Origin: Sphingomonas sp. Leaf33
Lineage (GTDB): Bacteria; Pseudomonadota; Alphaproteobacteria; Sphingomonadales; Sphingomonadaceae
Length of the DNA stretch: 64,000 nt
NCBI RefSeq assembly: GCF_001421785.1
Contig: NZ_LMLB01000001.1
Span: 1,846,968-1,910,967 of the forward strand
Reading direction: 5' to 3'
The translations under genes were made by a program, and so were the position numbers. Below, piece by piece: positions 10,084 to 19,256 of the stretch; position 1 is the stretch's first letter; each line of letters begins with the position of its first letter. The notes beneath the pieces were generated by a model that saw nothing but the letters and a program-made list of their open reading frames with translations, made no database searches and was not told the DNA's origin.

Positions 10084-11904
10084 ATGCCGAACCTGCACCC
10101 CCAAGTCGCTGCCGTCACCGACCGCATCATCGATCGATCGCGGAACAAGCGGGCGGCATATCTCGCGCTGATCGCCAGCGAGCGCGAGGGCGGGGTCGAT
10201 CGTCCGCGCCTGGGCTGCGCCAACCTCGCCCACGGCTATGCCGGGACGGAGGAACAGCGCGACGACATGCGCCGCGGCCAGTCCATGAACATCGGGATCG
10301 TGACCGCCTACAACGACATGCTGTCGGCCCATGCGCCCTATTATCGCTACCCCGAGCAGATGAAGGTCTGGGCGCGCGAGGCGGGGGTGACCGCACAGGT
10401 CGCAGGCGGCGTTCCGGCGATGTGCGACGGCGTAACGCAGGGGTATCCGGGCATGGAGCTGTCGCTGTTCAGCCGCGACACGATCGCGCTGTCGACCGCG
10501 ATCGCGCTGAGCCACGGCATGTTCGAAGGCGCAGCGCTGCTCGGCATCTGCGACAAGATCGTGCCGGGCCTGCTGATGGGCGCGCTACGCTTCGGCCACC
10601 TGCCGATGGTGCTGATTCCCGGCGGGCCGATGCGGTCGGGCATCTCGAACAAGCAGAAGGCCGCGGTCCGCGAGCGTTTCGCGGTGGGCGAGGCAACCCG
10701 AGAAGAACTGCTCGATTCCGAGATCGCCGCCTATCATGGCAAGGGCACCTGCACCTTCTACGGCACGGCCAATTCGAACCAGATGATGGTCGAGGCGATG
10801 GGGCTGCACATGCCCGCCGCCGCCTTTGCCAATCCGGGCACGAAGCTGCGCCAGGAATTGACGCGCGCCGCCGTCCATCGCCTCGCGAAGATCGGCTGGG
10901 ACGGCGAAGATTATCGTCCGATCGGCGCGTGCGTCGATGAAAAGGCGATCGTCAACGCCGCGATCGCGCTGCTCGCGACCGGCGGCTCGACCAATCACCT
11001 GATCCACCTGCCCGCCATTGCGCGCTGCGCCGGTATCGTCATCGACTGGGATGATTTCGACCGCCTGTCGAGCGTCGTGCCGCTCCTCGCGCGCGTCTAT
11101 CCCAACGGGTCGGCCGATGTGAACGGGTTCGAGGATGCGGGCGGAACCGCCTTCACCCTGCGCGAACTGCTGAAGGGTGGGCTGTTGCACGGCGACATCC
11201 TGACCGTGGCCGGCGACATGACCGACTATGGCCGCAAGCCCGACATGGACGGCGATACGCTCGTGTGGCGCGACCTGCCCGAGGTATCGGGCGACGACAC
11301 GATCCTGCGCACCGTCGATGCACCTTTTGCACCTGAGGGCGGTTTCCGCATCCTGTCCGGCAACCTGGGCCGTGCCTGCATCAAGGTTTCGGCGGTCGAG
11401 CGTGATCGTTGGGTCATCGAAGCGCCGTGCCGCGTCTTCGCCACCCAGCAGGACGTGCAGGACGCGTTCAAGGCTGGCGAACTCGACCGCGACGTGGTGG
11501 TCGTCGTCCGCTTCCAGGGGCCGCGCGCCAACGGGATGCCTGAACTGCACAAGCTGACCCCGCCGCTCGGCGTTCTTCAGAACCGCGGCTACCGCGTCGC
11601 GCTGGTCACTGACGGCCGCATGTCGGGTGCCAGCGGCAAGGTGCCGGCCGCGATCCACCTGTCGCCCGAAGCGCTCGCCGAAGGTCCGATCGCCCGACTG
11701 CGCGATGGCGATGTGGTGCGGGTCGATGCCGAGACCGGCGTGATCGAGGCCTTGGTGGATGCGGCCGAATGGGACGCGCGTACGCCAGCGGAGGCACCGC
11801 CGCCCGCGCAAGGCACGGGTCGCGAACTCTTCGCGCTGTTGCGCCAAGGGTGCTCGACCGCCGAGGAGGGCGGATCGGCGATGCTCGCGGCGGGCGGGTT
11901 CTAG
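10084..11904 (+). CDS. edd: Phosphogluconate dehydratase (6-phosphogluconate dehydratase)
   Basis: Dehydrates 6-phosphogluconate to 2-keto-3-deoxy-6-phosphogluconate (KDPG), the first dedicated Entner-Doudoroff step. The 606-residue protein belongs to the IlvD/Edd iron-sulfur dehydratases: [61 protein letters not shown] and the C-terminal [24 protein letters not shown] are present, with the cysteines that bind the cluster. The ATG at 10084 sits directly after the family A repeat and a weak AGGAAG. Its stop is followed by another family A repeat before glk. Confidence 0.97.
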   Translation: MPNLHPQVAAVTDRIIDRSRNKRAAYLALIASEREGGVDRPRLGCANLAHGYAGTEEQRDDMRRGQSMNIGIVTAYNDMLSAHAPYYRYPEQMKVWAREAGVTAQVAGGVPAMCDGVTQGYPGMELSLFSRDTIALSTAIALSHGMFEGAALLGICDKIVPGLLMGALRFGHLPMVLIPGGPMRSGISNKQKAAVRERFAVGEATREELLDSEIAAYHGKGTCTFYGTANSNQMMVEAMGLHMPAAAFANPGTKLRQELTRAAVHRLAKIGWDGEDYRPIGACVDEKAIVNAAIALLATGGSTNHLIHLPAIARCAGIVIDWDDFDRLSSVVPLLARVYPNGSADVNGFEDAGGTAFTLRELLKGGLLHGDILTVAGDMTDYGRKPDMDGDTLVWRDLPEVSGDDTILRTVDAPFAPEGGFRILSGNLGRACIKVSAVERDRWVIEAPCRVFATQQDVQDAFKAGELDRDVVVVVRFQGPRANGMPELHKLTPPLGVLQNRGYRVALVTDGRMSGASGKVPAAIHLSPEALAEGPIARLRDGDVVRVDAETGVIEALVDAAEWDARTPAEAPPPAQGTGRELFALLRQGCSTAEEGGSAMLAAGGF

Positions 11905-11917
11905 GCGTAACAGCCAC

Positions 11918-11985
11918 CCGTTCGTCCTGCGCTTGTCGAAGGGCGTGTTAGCGGGCACGTGCTTCGACAAGCTCAGCACGAACGG
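11918..11985. repeat. Inverted repeat, REP-like family A, copy 2
   Basis: Arms CCGTTCGTCCTGCGCTTGTC and GACAAGCTCAGCACGAACGG with a central GAAGGGCGTG...CACGTGCTTC extension. It occupies the gap between edd and glk. Its right end AACGG is directly followed by AGG, so the repeat boundary forms part of the CGGAGG ribosome binding site of glk. Confidence 0.8.
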
Positions 11986-11992
11986 AGGTTTT

Positions 11993-12967
11993 GTGGCTAA
12001 AGTCGTATCCGTCGATATCGGGGGAACCCACGCCCGCTTTGCCATCGCGGAGGTCGGGGACGGACGCGTCGTGTCGCTCGGCGAGCCGACCACGATGAAG
12101 ACGGCCGAGCACGGCAGCCTGCAACTCGCCTGGGAGGCGTATGCCGCCGCACAGGGTGGCACCCTGCCCCGCGCCGCGGCGATCGCGGTCGCCGCACCGG
12201 TCGGCGGCGACATGATCCGGCTGAGCAACAATCCGTGGATCATTCGCCCGGCCCTTATCAACGAGCGGTTGAGCGTCGACACCTGGACTCTGGTCAACGA
12301 CTTCGGCGCGGTCGGCCATGCCGTTGCGCAGGTACCCGACAGCGACTTCCTTCACCTCTGCGGTCCGGACGGCCCGTTGCCTGACAGGGGCATGATCACG
12401 GTCTGCGGCCCCGGCACCGGGCTGGGCGTCGCCGGTGTCCTGCGCGCGGCCGACGGCGGCTACCACGTCGTCGAGACGGAAGGCGGCCACACCGATTTCG
12501 CGCCGCTCGACCGGATCGAGGACGCGATCCTCGCCCACGCGCGTAGCATCTTCAACCGCGTGTCGGTGGAGCGGATCGTCGCCGGGCCGGGGATCGTCCT
12601 GATCTACGAGACGCTGGCCGCGATCGAAGGGCGCGCCGTCCAGCGGCTTGACGACAAGGCGATCTGGACGATGGCGCTGGAGGGGAGCGACAGCCTGGCG
12701 ATGGCCGCGCTCGACCGCTTCTGCCTGTCGCTCGGCGCGGTCGCGGGCGACCTGGCACTCAGCCATGGTCCCAGGGGCGTCGTCATCGCCGGCGGTCTTG
12801 GGCTGCGGCTGAAAGACCATTTGCTGCGTTCGGGATTCGCCGATCGGTTCGTCGCCAAGGGCCGTTTCCGCAACCTTATGGCGGGCATCCCCGTCAAGCT
12901 GATCACTCATCCCCAGCCCGGCTTGTTCGGCGCCGCGGCCGCCTACGCCCAGGAGCACGCCCAATGA
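11993..12967 (+). CDS. glk: Glucokinase
   Basis: Phosphorylates glucose with ATP to feed zwf. The start is the GTG at 11993, preceded by CGGAGG at 11983-11988; the product of 324 residues then begins with the phosphate-1 motif VSVDIGGTHARFAIAEV of the bacterial Glk family. The FTSLVNDFGAVGHA-like segment (here WTLVNDFGAVGHAV), GPGTGLGVAG near residue 140, the ETEGGHTDFAPLD segment near residue 160 and VIAGGLGLRL near residue 265 complete the family pattern. It overlaps eda by four bases (ATGA), so the two are likely co-translated. A longer open frame upstream covers the repeat and the end of edd and is not coding. Confidence 0.95.
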   Translation: MAKVVSVDIGGTHARFAIAEVGDGRVVSLGEPTTMKTAEHGSLQLAWEAYAAAQGGTLPRAAAIAVAAPVGGDMIRLSNNPWIIRPALINERLSVDTWTLVNDFGAVGHAVAQVPDSDFLHLCGPDGPLPDRGMITVCGPGTGLGVAGVLRAADGGYHVVETEGGHTDFAPLDRIEDAILAHARSIFNRVSVERIVAGPGIVLIYETLAAIEGRAVQRLDDKAIWTMALEGSDSLAMAALDRFCLSLGAVAGDLALSHGPRGVVIAGGLGLRLKDHLLRSGFADRFVAKGRFRNLMAGIPVKLITHPQPGLFGAAAAYAQEHAQ

Positions 12968-13578
12968 GCCACGATATCGAAGCGATCATGCGTACCAGCG
13001 CCGTCATCCCGGTCCTGGTCATCGACGATATCGCGACCGCGCGGCCGCTGGCCGAGGCGCTGGTCGCGGGCGGCCTGAAGGTGCTCGAAGTTACGCTGCG
13101 CACGCCCGCCGCACTCGACGCGATCCGCGAGATGAAGCAGGTGCCCGGTGCGATCGTCGGCGCCGGCACGGTCGTTTCGAAGGAGCAATTCGCGCAGGTG
13201 ATGGATGCCGGTGGCGAATTCATCGTGTCGCCGGGCCTGACCACCGATCTCGGCGAGGCGATCGTGCAGAGCGGCGTGCCCTATCTGCCCGGCGTCGCCA
13301 ACGCCGGCGATATCATGCGCGGCTACGAACTGGGCCTGCGCCACTTCAAGTTCTTCCCGGCCGAAGCCAATGGCGGCCTGCCCGCGCTGAAAGCGCTCGC
13401 GGCGCCCTTTTATGAGGCGCAGTTCTGCCCGACCGGCGGAATCACCGCGGAAACCGCGCCGACCTATCTCGGCTTTAGACCTGTCCGCTGCGTCGGCGGC
13501 AGCTGGGTAACGCCGAAGGGCGCATCGATGACGGAGGTCGAGCGGCTGGCACGCGAGGCGTCGGCGCTCCGCCCATGA
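12964..13578 (+). CDS. eda: KDPG aldolase (2-dehydro-3-deoxy-6-phosphogluconate aldolase)
   Basis: Class I aldolase that splits KDPG into pyruvate and glyceraldehyde 3-phosphate, completing the Entner-Doudoroff route. The 204 residues form one TIM barrel. Visible motifs are the glutamate strand GGLKVLEVTLRTPAAL, IVGAGTV, the FIVSPGLTTDL strand, the Schiff-base region LRHFKFFPAEANGG with its Lys near residue 131, and the phosphate site FCPTGGITAE. It overlaps glk upstream and the next small gene downstream, four bases each. Confidence 0.97.
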   Translation: MSHDIEAIMRTSAVIPVLVIDDIATARPLAEALVAGGLKVLEVTLRTPAALDAIREMKQVPGAIVGAGTVVSKEQFAQVMDAGGEFIVSPGLTTDLGEAIVQSGVPYLPGVANAGDIMRGYELGLRHFKFFPAEANGGLPALKALAAPFYEAQFCPTGGITAETAPTYLGFRPVRCVGGSWVTPKGASMTEVERLAREASALRP

Positions 13579-13961
13579 CGCCGATCCACGGCGATCGGGC
13601 GGCCGGCGACGGCGACTTCACCGCCGCGATCGCCGACGACGGTGTGTTCGAGATCGTCATACGCGGATTCTGGACCATCGATCAGGTCGATCGCTTCTAC
13701 GTCGCGATCCTGCCGCTGCATCACATCTGCCGTGCGCGCTTTTCGCGGGTGCGCGCGCTGATCCGCGTTGAGATGGTGCAATCGCCCTCCGTCGCCCTTC
13801 ATGTCCGCGACCGCGCGATGGCGCTGAAGCGCCCGGGGGACCGCAATGCGTTCGTCATCGCAAGCTTTCTGTCGAAACTGCAGATCACGCGGCTGGCCAG
13901 CCGCGACGATTTTGGCCTGTTCACCGATGCGGTGGTGGCACGGGACTGGTTGCGGCAATAA
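13575..13961 (+). CDS. Small protein of unknown function at end of Entner-Doudoroff run
   Basis: 128 residues, cytoplasmic by composition, no signal or membrane segment. It overlaps eda by four bases (ATGA), so it is probably translated with it. The pattern DGVFEIVIRGFWTIDQVDRF, then a helix and a second strand VRALIRVEMVQSP, then ALKRPGDRNAFVIASFLSKLQ and a final helix, resembles the SpoIIAA-like/STAS-type fold often found as single-domain proteins in alphaproteobacteria, but I cannot confirm this. It has no link to sugar metabolism that I know. It may be a passenger of the operon. Confidence 0.7.
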   Translation: MTPIHGDRAAGDGDFTAAIADDGVFEIVIRGFWTIDQVDRFYVAILPLHHICRARFSRVRALIRVEMVQSPSVALHVRDRAMALKRPGDRNAFVIASFLSKLQITRLASRDDFGLFTDAVVARDWLRQ

Positions 13962-13963
13962 AT

Positions 13964-14086
13964 CCTTCCCCCTCGCGAGGGAGGGGACCGCCGCGTAGCG
14001 GTGGTGGAGAGGCGGCTTCTCAGAACGAACCACCTGCGGCACCCACCTTCCACCGGCCTTGGACTGGCCGCCCTCCCCCTGTTGGG
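13964..14086. repeat. Composite intergenic repeat, family C
   Basis: Begins CCTTCCCCCTCGCGAGGGAG, a self-complementary stretch, then GGGACCGCCGCGTAGCGGTG with a second small stem, and ends CGCCCTCCCCCTGTTGGG, the opposite-strand echo of the first block. Elements of this form, with a central variable part, are common in gaps between convergent genes of sphingomonads and caulobacters, as I recall. Here it separates the plus-strand sugar genes from mltG on the minus strand and could act as a two-way transcription barrier. Confidence 0.6.
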
Positions 14087-14101
14087 TCAGATTTCGGGAA
14101 G

Positions 14102-15070
14102 CTACATCTCGCCGCGCGCGCGGCGGATGGCGTACCACTCCTGCACGTTGGCGTTGTGCTGTTCCAGGGTGTCGGCGAATACATGCCCGCCCGTCCCGTC
14201 CGCCACGAAATACAGCGCGTTCGATGGTGCGGGATCGAGCACCGCATCGATGCTCGCGCGCCCCGGGTTCGCGATCGGCCCGATCGGCAGGCCGGGCATG
14301 GCATAGGTGTTATACCCGTTCTTCGCCTGCAATTCCGACCGCAGGATGCGGCGGCCGAGCGGCCGGCCCTTGGTGATCGGATAGATCGTTGTCGGATCGG
14401 CCTGGAGCGGCATTCCCTTGCGCAGGCGGTTGGAATACACCGCGGCCACGGTCCGCCGCTCGGACGGCTTGCCGGTTTCCTTCTCGACGATCGAGGCGAG
14501 GATCAGCGCCTCCTGCTTTGTCCTGGCGACGGTGGTCGGCTTGCGCTTGGCCCAGGCCGCATCGAGATACCGCGTCCTCGCCGCCTGCATCCGCTGGACG
14601 AGCGAGGCCCGTGTGTCGCCGCGTTCATAGCTGTAGCTGTCCGGCAGCACCGAACCTTCGCTTGGCACGTCAACCTTGCCCGCCAACTGCGGTGCCGCCA
14701 TCACCGCGTCGTGGACAAGGACCGACGGCCAGCCCTCGGGCACCGTCACGAACCGCTGGAGCGTCCGCCCGCCCTGCATCAGCTTCAGGGCGTCGGCCTG
14801 GCTGATCTTGGCCGGAAAGCGATACTCGCCGGCACGGATCGGTTCGTTTCCACCGAAGATCTTTGCAAACAGCAGGAAGCGGCTGGCCGACGGGATGACG
14901 CCGGCCTTTTCGAGATCGTCCGCCGCGCTGGTCAGCGTCGACCCTTGCGCGATCTGCACCGAGCTATTGCGCGGCAGGGGCCCCGCCCCGCCCCAGCTCT
15001 GTACGACCAGGAAAACGCCGGCGATCGCGGCGAGAGCGAGAATCAGGCCAAGGCAACCGAGCTTACGCAA
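14102..15070 (-). CDS. mltG: Endolytic murein transglycosylase MltG
   Basis: Inner-membrane lytic transglycosylase that cuts growing glycan strands and is thought to set their length. 322 residues: a single N-terminal membrane helix (LGLILALAAIAGVFLVVQSW), a LysM-like region (about 35-100, VQIAQGSTLTSAADDLEKAG) and the YceG/MltG catalytic domain. The catalytic Glu is in ILASIVEKETG near residue 200; LQADPTTIYPI and YNTYAMPGLPIGPIANPG are the other family signatures. It is last in the minus-strand fab cluster, separated from fabF by a family A repeat. Confidence 0.95.
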   Translation of the reverse strand: MRKLGCLGLILALAAIAGVFLVVQSWGGAGPLPRNSSVQIAQGSTLTSAADDLEKAGVIPSASRFLLFAKIFGGNEPIRAGEYRFPAKISQADALKLMQGGRTLQRFVTVPEGWPSVLVHDAVMAAPQLAGKVDVPSEGSVLPDSYSYERGDTRASLVQRMQAARTRYLDAAWAKRKPTTVARTKQEALILASIVEKETGKPSERRTVAAVYSNRLRKGMPLQADPTTIYPITKGRPLGRRILRSELQAKNGYNTYAMPGLPIGPIANPGRASIDAVLDPAPSNALYFVADGTGGHVFADTLEQHNANVQEWYAIRRARGEM

Positions 15071-15080
15071 TGTCCCCTCC

Positions 15081-15157
15081 CCGTTCGTGCTGAGATTGTC
15101 GACGCACCGTACTTCCTCGCAAACAAGAACGGCCCTTCGACAAGCGCAGGGCGAACG
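15081..15157. repeat. Inverted repeat, REP-like family A, copy 3
   Basis: Left arm CCGTTCGTGCTGAGATTGTC and right arm CTTCGACAAGCGCAGGGCGA with an imperfect middle. It sits in the gap between fabF and mltG and matches the CTTGTCGAAG/CTTCGACAAG core of the other family A elements with several mismatches in the left arm. Confidence 0.7.
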
Positions 15158-15166
15158 AAGTCAGGA

Positions 15167-16426
15167 TCAGATCGCCCGCATCACCAGCGACGCGTTGGTG
15201 CCGCCGAAGCCGAACGAGTTGTTCAGCACCGCCTTCACCGACCGCTTCTTTGCGGTGTGCGGGACCAGGTCGACGCCCGCGCAATTCTCGCTGGGGTTGT
15301 CGAGGTTCAGTGTCGGCGGCACGATGCCATCGCGCATCGCCAGGATGCAGAAGATGCTCTCGACCGCGCCGGCACCGCCCAGCAGGTGGCCGATCGCCGA
15401 CTTGGTCGACGACATGCTGAGGCCGTCGAGCGCCGAGCCGAACAGCTTGCGCACCGCGCCCAGCTCCAGCTCGTCGCCGAGCGGCGTCGAGGTGCCGTGG
15501 GCGTTGATGTAATCGATGTCCTCCAACGCCAGGCCCGACTTCTTCATCGCCATTTCCATCGAGCGGAACGCGCCCGAGCCTTCCGGGTGTGGGGCGGTGA
15601 CGTGGTAGGCGTCGCCCGACAGGCCGTAACCGATGACCTCGGCGTAGATCTTGGCGCCACGTGCCTTCGCCCGCTCATATTCCTCGAGCACGACGACGCC
15701 TGCGCCTTCGCCCATCACGAAACCGTCGCGGCCCTGATCCCAGGGACGGCTCGCGCGCCACGGTTCGTCGCGGAAAGCAGTCGAGAGCGCACGCGCCTGC
15801 CCAAAGCCGGCGATGCCGATCGGGCAGATCGTGCTTTCGGCCCCGCCCGCCAGCATCACGTCGGCATCGTCCATCGCGATCATCCGTGCGGCATCGCCGA
15901 TCGAATGCGCGCCGGTCGAGCACGCCGTGACGACCGCGTGGTTCGGGCCCATCAGGCCGTACTTGATGCTGACCTGACCAGAGATCAGATTGATGAGACG
16001 GCCGTGGACGAAGTGCGGCGAAACGCGCTTCGGCCCCTTGGCGGCGAGCACCAGCGATTCGCTCTCGATGCCCGGCAGGCCACCGATGCCCGATCCGATC
16101 GAGCAGCCGGCGCGGAACCGCTCCGCTTCGCTCATTTCGGTGAGCCCTGCGTCTTCCAGCGCCTGGCCCGCGGCGTCGATGCCATAGACGATGAACGGAT
16201 CGACCTGGCGCTGGATCTTGTGATCCACGCGCTTGCCGGCGTCGAAGCCGTATTCGTGGTCGGCGGGCTTCACTTCGCACGCGTAGTTCGACTGGAACTC
16301 GGTCGCGTCGAACCGCGTGATCGTTCCCGCGCCCGACTTCGACGCGATGATGTTGGCCCAGGCGGTTTCGACATCCGCCCCCAGCGGGGTCACCAGGCCC
16401 AGCCCGGTCACGACTACGCGGCGCAT
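15167..16426 (-). CDS. fabF: 3-oxoacyl-ACP synthase II
   Basis: Condensing enzyme of fatty-acid elongation, joining malonyl-ACP to acyl-ACP. The 419-residue thiolase-fold protein has the nucleophile Cys169 in VVTACSTGAHSIGDA, the first His in YINAHGTSTPLGD (about residue 310) and the second in KSAIGHLLGGAGAVES (about 347), so the Cys-His-His triad is intact. The C-terminus SFGFGGTNASLVMRAI is the usual end. It lies downstream of acpP with a gap of about 110 bases, the standard acpP-fabF order. Confidence 0.97.
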   Translation of the reverse strand: MRRVVVTGLGLVTPLGADVETAWANIIASKSGAGTITRFDATEFQSNYACEVKPADHEYGFDAGKRVDHKIQRQVDPFIVYGIDAAGQALEDAGLTEMSEAERFRAGCSIGSGIGGLPGIESESLVLAAKGPKRVSPHFVHGRLINLISGQVSIKYGLMGPNHAVVTACSTGAHSIGDAARMIAMDDADVMLAGGAESTICPIGIAGFGQARALSTAFRDEPWRASRPWDQGRDGFVMGEGAGVVVLEEYERAKARGAKIYAEVIGYGLSGDAYHVTAPHPEGSGAFRSMEMAMKKSGLALEDIDYINAHGTSTPLGDELELGAVRKLFGSALDGLSMSSTKSAIGHLLGGAGAVESIFCILAMRDGIVPPTLNLDNPSENCAGVDLVPHTAKKRSVKAVLNNSFGFGGTNASLVMRAI

Positions 16427-16537
16427 ACTGCTCTCCGTATCAGCTCAAACGTACAACGGCTCCCGGCCCCGGACCCGGGACGAGGAGCCGCTGGAAATCG
16501 AGTGGCACTGCCCGTTTGGCGGCAGCGCCAAGGGCGA

Positions 16538-16774
16538 TCAGCCCTTGTGCTCGTCGATATAGGTGATCGCGTCCTTGACGGTAGCGATCTTCTCGGCGGC
16601 GTCGTCCGGGATTTCGACCCCGAACTCTTCCTCGAACGCCATCACCAGCTCGACGATGTCGAGGCTGTCCGCGCCCAGGTCGTCGATGAAGCTCGCATCC
16701 TCGGTCACCTTGTCGGCTTCGACGCCCAGATGCTCCACGACGATCTTCTTCACGCGGTCGGCGGTTTCGCTCAT
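16538..16774 (-). CDS. acpP: Acyl carrier protein
   Basis: Carrier of growing acyl chains on a 4'-phosphopantetheine arm. 78 residues beginning [17 protein letters not shown]; the attachment site is the Ser of the [20 protein letters not shown] motif near residue 37. Strongly acidic, as expected. The ATG at 16774 is supported by AAGAAGGA a few bases upstream; the frame stays open further upstream, but that stretch (FHKKELG and before) is not part of ACP. It follows the 171-residue secreted-protein gene and precedes fabF. Confidence 0.97.
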   Translation of the reverse strand: MSETADRVKKIVVEHLGVEADKVTEDASFIDDLGADSLDIVELVMAFEEEFGVEIPDDAAEKIATVKDAITYIDEHKG

Positions 16775-16853
16775 ACCCAGTTCCTTCTTGTGAAATTTCA
16801 AATTCCTGAACGCACGTAGAACGCGGTCCCGGCCTGCGCAAGGGCCCGCGGCG

Positions 16854-17369
16854 TCAGCCGGCGGTCGACTTGAAGAGTTTGCCGAGCCGGGCCGCATTGA
16901 ACGCGTATCCGGCCAGCAGGCGCGATACCGTTGCGGTCTTGCCCTTGGGACCCGCCGCGGCCTGCAACCCGGTCATCATCGCCCCGACCTCGGCCGATCG
17001 CTTCTTGGCAAGCAGCGCGTCGAGCGTCGCTGGGGGCGTGCGCGTCAGCCTGGCGTTGATCGCCAGCACGTCGACGCCCTGTGACTGCAACGCGTTGGAC
17101 AGCGTCTCGACCACCAGGCTGGCGACCGCGATCTCGCCCGCGCGCGAATCGACCGCGCCGCTGCCGGGCTGGCATTCGCCCGCACGCCCGCGAAGCTTGC
17201 CGATCAGCGCCTCCGTCTGCGAGGTCGGCGGCGTGCCGCGCGTGACGGAGGCCAGCGTCGCATTCTGCATCGCGGTCCGCTCCGCCGCCGGCGTCTTGGC
17301 CAAAGCACACCGGACCATGGCGCCGTCGTCGGCCGCCACCAGCATCGCGATTGAAAGCATCACACTCAT
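16854..17369 (-). CDS. Secreted protein of unknown function between fabG and acpP
   Basis: 171 residues. The N-terminus [18 protein letters not shown] looks like a short signal peptide with cleavage after the Ala pair. The rest is Ala/Thr/Lys-rich and probably helical; two Cys (near residues 21 and 65) could pair in the periplasm. Its ATG overlaps the fabG stop (ATGA), so it is translationally coupled to fabG. I do not recognise a family. It interrupts the usual fabG-acpP junction. The ORF is plausible by its coupling and by its position with only about 80 bases to acpP. Confidence 0.7.
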   Translation of the reverse strand: MSVMLSIAMLVAADDGAMVRCALAKTPAAERTAMQNATLASVTRGTPPTSQTEALIGKLRGRAGECQPGSGAVDSRAGEIAVASLVVETLSNALQSQGVDVLAINARLTRTPPATLDALLAKKRSAEVGAMMTGLQAAAGPKGKTATVSRLLAGYAFNAARLGKLFKSTAG

Positions 17370-18106
17370 AGCATTGCCATCCCACCATTGACGTGCAGCG
17401 TCTGGCCGGTGACGTAGCCGGCCTCCCTCGACGCGAGATAGACGACCGCCGCGCCGATGTCGTCGCCCGTGCCGAGGTCACCGGCGGGGATCCTGGTCAG
17501 CAACGCGGTCTTCTGCGCGTCGGGCAGGCCATCGGTCATCGCCGAACGGATGAACCCCGGCGCGACGCAATTGACGGTGATCCCGCGGCTCGCCAGTTCC
17601 TGCGCCAGCGCCTTCGACATGCCGACGAGACCGGCCTTCGATGCCGCATAGTTCGCCTGCCCCGGATTGCCGGTCGCGCCCACGACCGACGTGATCGAGA
17701 CGACACGGCCGAAACGCGCCTTCATCATCGGCCGGGCCGCGGCGCGGCAGAGGCGGAACGCTGCTTCCAGGTTGACGCGGATCACCTGATCCCACTCCTC
17801 GTCCTTCATCCGCATGGCGAGGTTGTCGCGCGTCACGCCGGCGTTGTTGACCAGGATGTCGAGCCGCCCGCCCAGGGCCTCGACCGCCTGCGGCACCAGC
17901 GCGTCGACCGCCGCGGCATCCGAAAGATTGCACGGCACCGCGACGTGATCGCCGCCCAACCCGGTACGGAACGCCTCCAGCTTTTCGGCATTCGACCCCG
18001 AAACCGCCAGTCTGGCACCCTGCGTCGCCAGCGCCCGGGCGATGGCCGAGCCGATACCCCCCGATGCACCGGTCACAAGCGCGGTCATACCTGTCAGATC
18101 GAACAT
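17366..18106 (-). CDS. fabG: 3-oxoacyl-ACP reductase
   Basis: NADPH-dependent reductase of the fatty-acid elongation cycle; short-chain dehydrogenase of 246 residues. The coenzyme motif is ALVTGASGGIGSAIARAL (about 10-27), then LVNNAGVTRDN near residue 85, catalytic Ser in VVSITSVVG, and the YAASKAG motif with catalytic Tyr and Lys near residues 153 and 157. The C-terminus [17 protein letters not shown] is the family end. It is 13 bases downstream of fabD and overlaps the following gene by four bases. Confidence 0.97.
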   Translation of the reverse strand: MFDLTGMTALVTGASGGIGSAIARALATQGARLAVSGSNAEKLEAFRTGLGGDHVAVPCNLSDAAAVDALVPQAVEALGGRLDILVNNAGVTRDNLAMRMKDEEWDQVIRVNLEAAFRLCRAAARPMMKARFGRVVSITSVVGATGNPGQANYAASKAGLVGMSKALAQELASRGITVNCVAPGFIRSAMTDGLPDAQKTALLTRIPAGDLGTGDDIGAAVVYLASREAGYVTGQTLHVNGGMAML

Positions 18107-18119
18107 ATTCAGAACCTCC

Positions 18120-19055
18120 TCACAGCGCCTTAAGCAGCGCTTCGATGTCGTCCATCGTCACCACGCTGGTCGCGGTCGCGTCCGGGGCAGTCCGTTTCAC
18201 CATCGGGCCGAGCACCTTGCCGCCCAGTTCGACGAAATCATGAACGCCGCCCGCGACCATCGCCAGCACCGATTCGCGCCACCGCACCATGCCGGTGACC
18301 TGTTCGACCAGCAGCGATGCGATCATCGCGGGATCGGCGACCGGTGCGGCAGTGACGTTGGCATAGAGGGGAACCAGCGGCGACTGGAGCGTGACTTTCT
18401 CCAGCGCGTCCGCCATCGCATCGGCGGCGGGGCGCATCAGCGGACAGTGGAATGGCGCCGACACCGGCAGCAGGATCGCGCGCTTCGCCCCCATCTCCTT
18501 GGCTAACGGCACCGCCCGCTCGATCGCGGCCTTGGCCCCGGAAATCACCACCTGCGAAGGGTCATTATCGTTCGCGACGGTGCAGACTTCGCCCTCGGCC
18601 GCCGCGTCGGCGATCGCCTGCGCCTTGTCACGGTCGGCGCCCAGGATGGCGGCCATCGCGCCCTCACCCACCGGCACCGCCGCCTGCATCGCCTGGCCGC
18701 GCAGCTTCAACAGTCGCGCGGTCGTCGGCAGGTCGAACGCGCCTGCGGCACAGAGCGCCGTATACTCTCCGAGCGAATGGCCGGCGACGAAGTCCGCCTT
18801 GTCGGCCAACCGCACACCGCCTTCCCGCTCCAGCACACGCAGTGTGGCGATGGCATTAGCCATGATCGCCGGCTGCGCGTTCTCGGTCAGCATCAGGTCG
18901 CTGTCCGGTCCTGCCGACATCAACTTGAAGAGATGCTGGCCGAGCGCATCATCGACTTCCTGAAAGACTTCGCGCGCATAGGGGCTGGCCGCGGCGAGCG
19001 CGCTGCCCATGCCGACCGACTGGCTGCCCTGTCCGGGGAAGATGAATGCGCGCAT
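18120..19055 (-). CDS. fabD: Malonyl-CoA:ACP transacylase
   Basis: Loads malonyl groups onto ACP. The start is the ATG at 19055, giving 311 residues beginning MRAFIFPGQGSQSVGMG, with GGAGA a few bases upstream; a longer open frame before it is not coding. The nucleophile Ser lies in FVAGHSLGEYTALCAAGA (near residue 92), the second active-site His in the SAPFHCPLM segment, and the arginine in LKLRGQAMQ. First gene of the fabD-fabG-unknown-acpP-fabF-mltG run; the 201-base gap upstream is a divergent promoter region shared with the RcnB-like gene. Confidence 0.96.
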   Translation of the reverse strand: MRAFIFPGQGSQSVGMGSALAAASPYAREVFQEVDDALGQHLFKLMSAGPDSDLMLTENAQPAIMANAIATLRVLEREGGVRLADKADFVAGHSLGEYTALCAAGAFDLPTTARLLKLRGQAMQAAVPVGEGAMAAILGADRDKAQAIADAAAEGEVCTVANDNDPSQVVISGAKAAIERAVPLAKEMGAKRAILLPVSAPFHCPLMRPAADAMADALEKVTLQSPLVPLYANVTAAPVADPAMIASLLVEQVTGMVRWRESVLAMVAGGVHDFVELGGKVLGPMVKRTAPDATATSVVTMDDIEALLKAL

Positions 19056-19256
19056 GACCGTCTCCAAAGCGAATGTGCCGCGCGGACTAGGGACGGCGGC
19101 GCCACAGGGCAAGCTGAACGAGATGTCAGTAGAACTGCCGTCTTGCGACATTTCGACACGAAATTCCCGGTCGGGTGACACACGGGGAAGACAGGTGCTG
19201 CCCATCTTGTCTCTCGACGCCGGGCTATCCGGCACCAGACACAAGGAGGTTTCGAC

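Noticed and set aside
14156..16819. An 887-codon open frame on the plus strand across mltG, fabF and acpP
   Set aside because: Antisense to genes with intact catalytic motifs; composition is that of a GC shadow frame with no recognisable fold.
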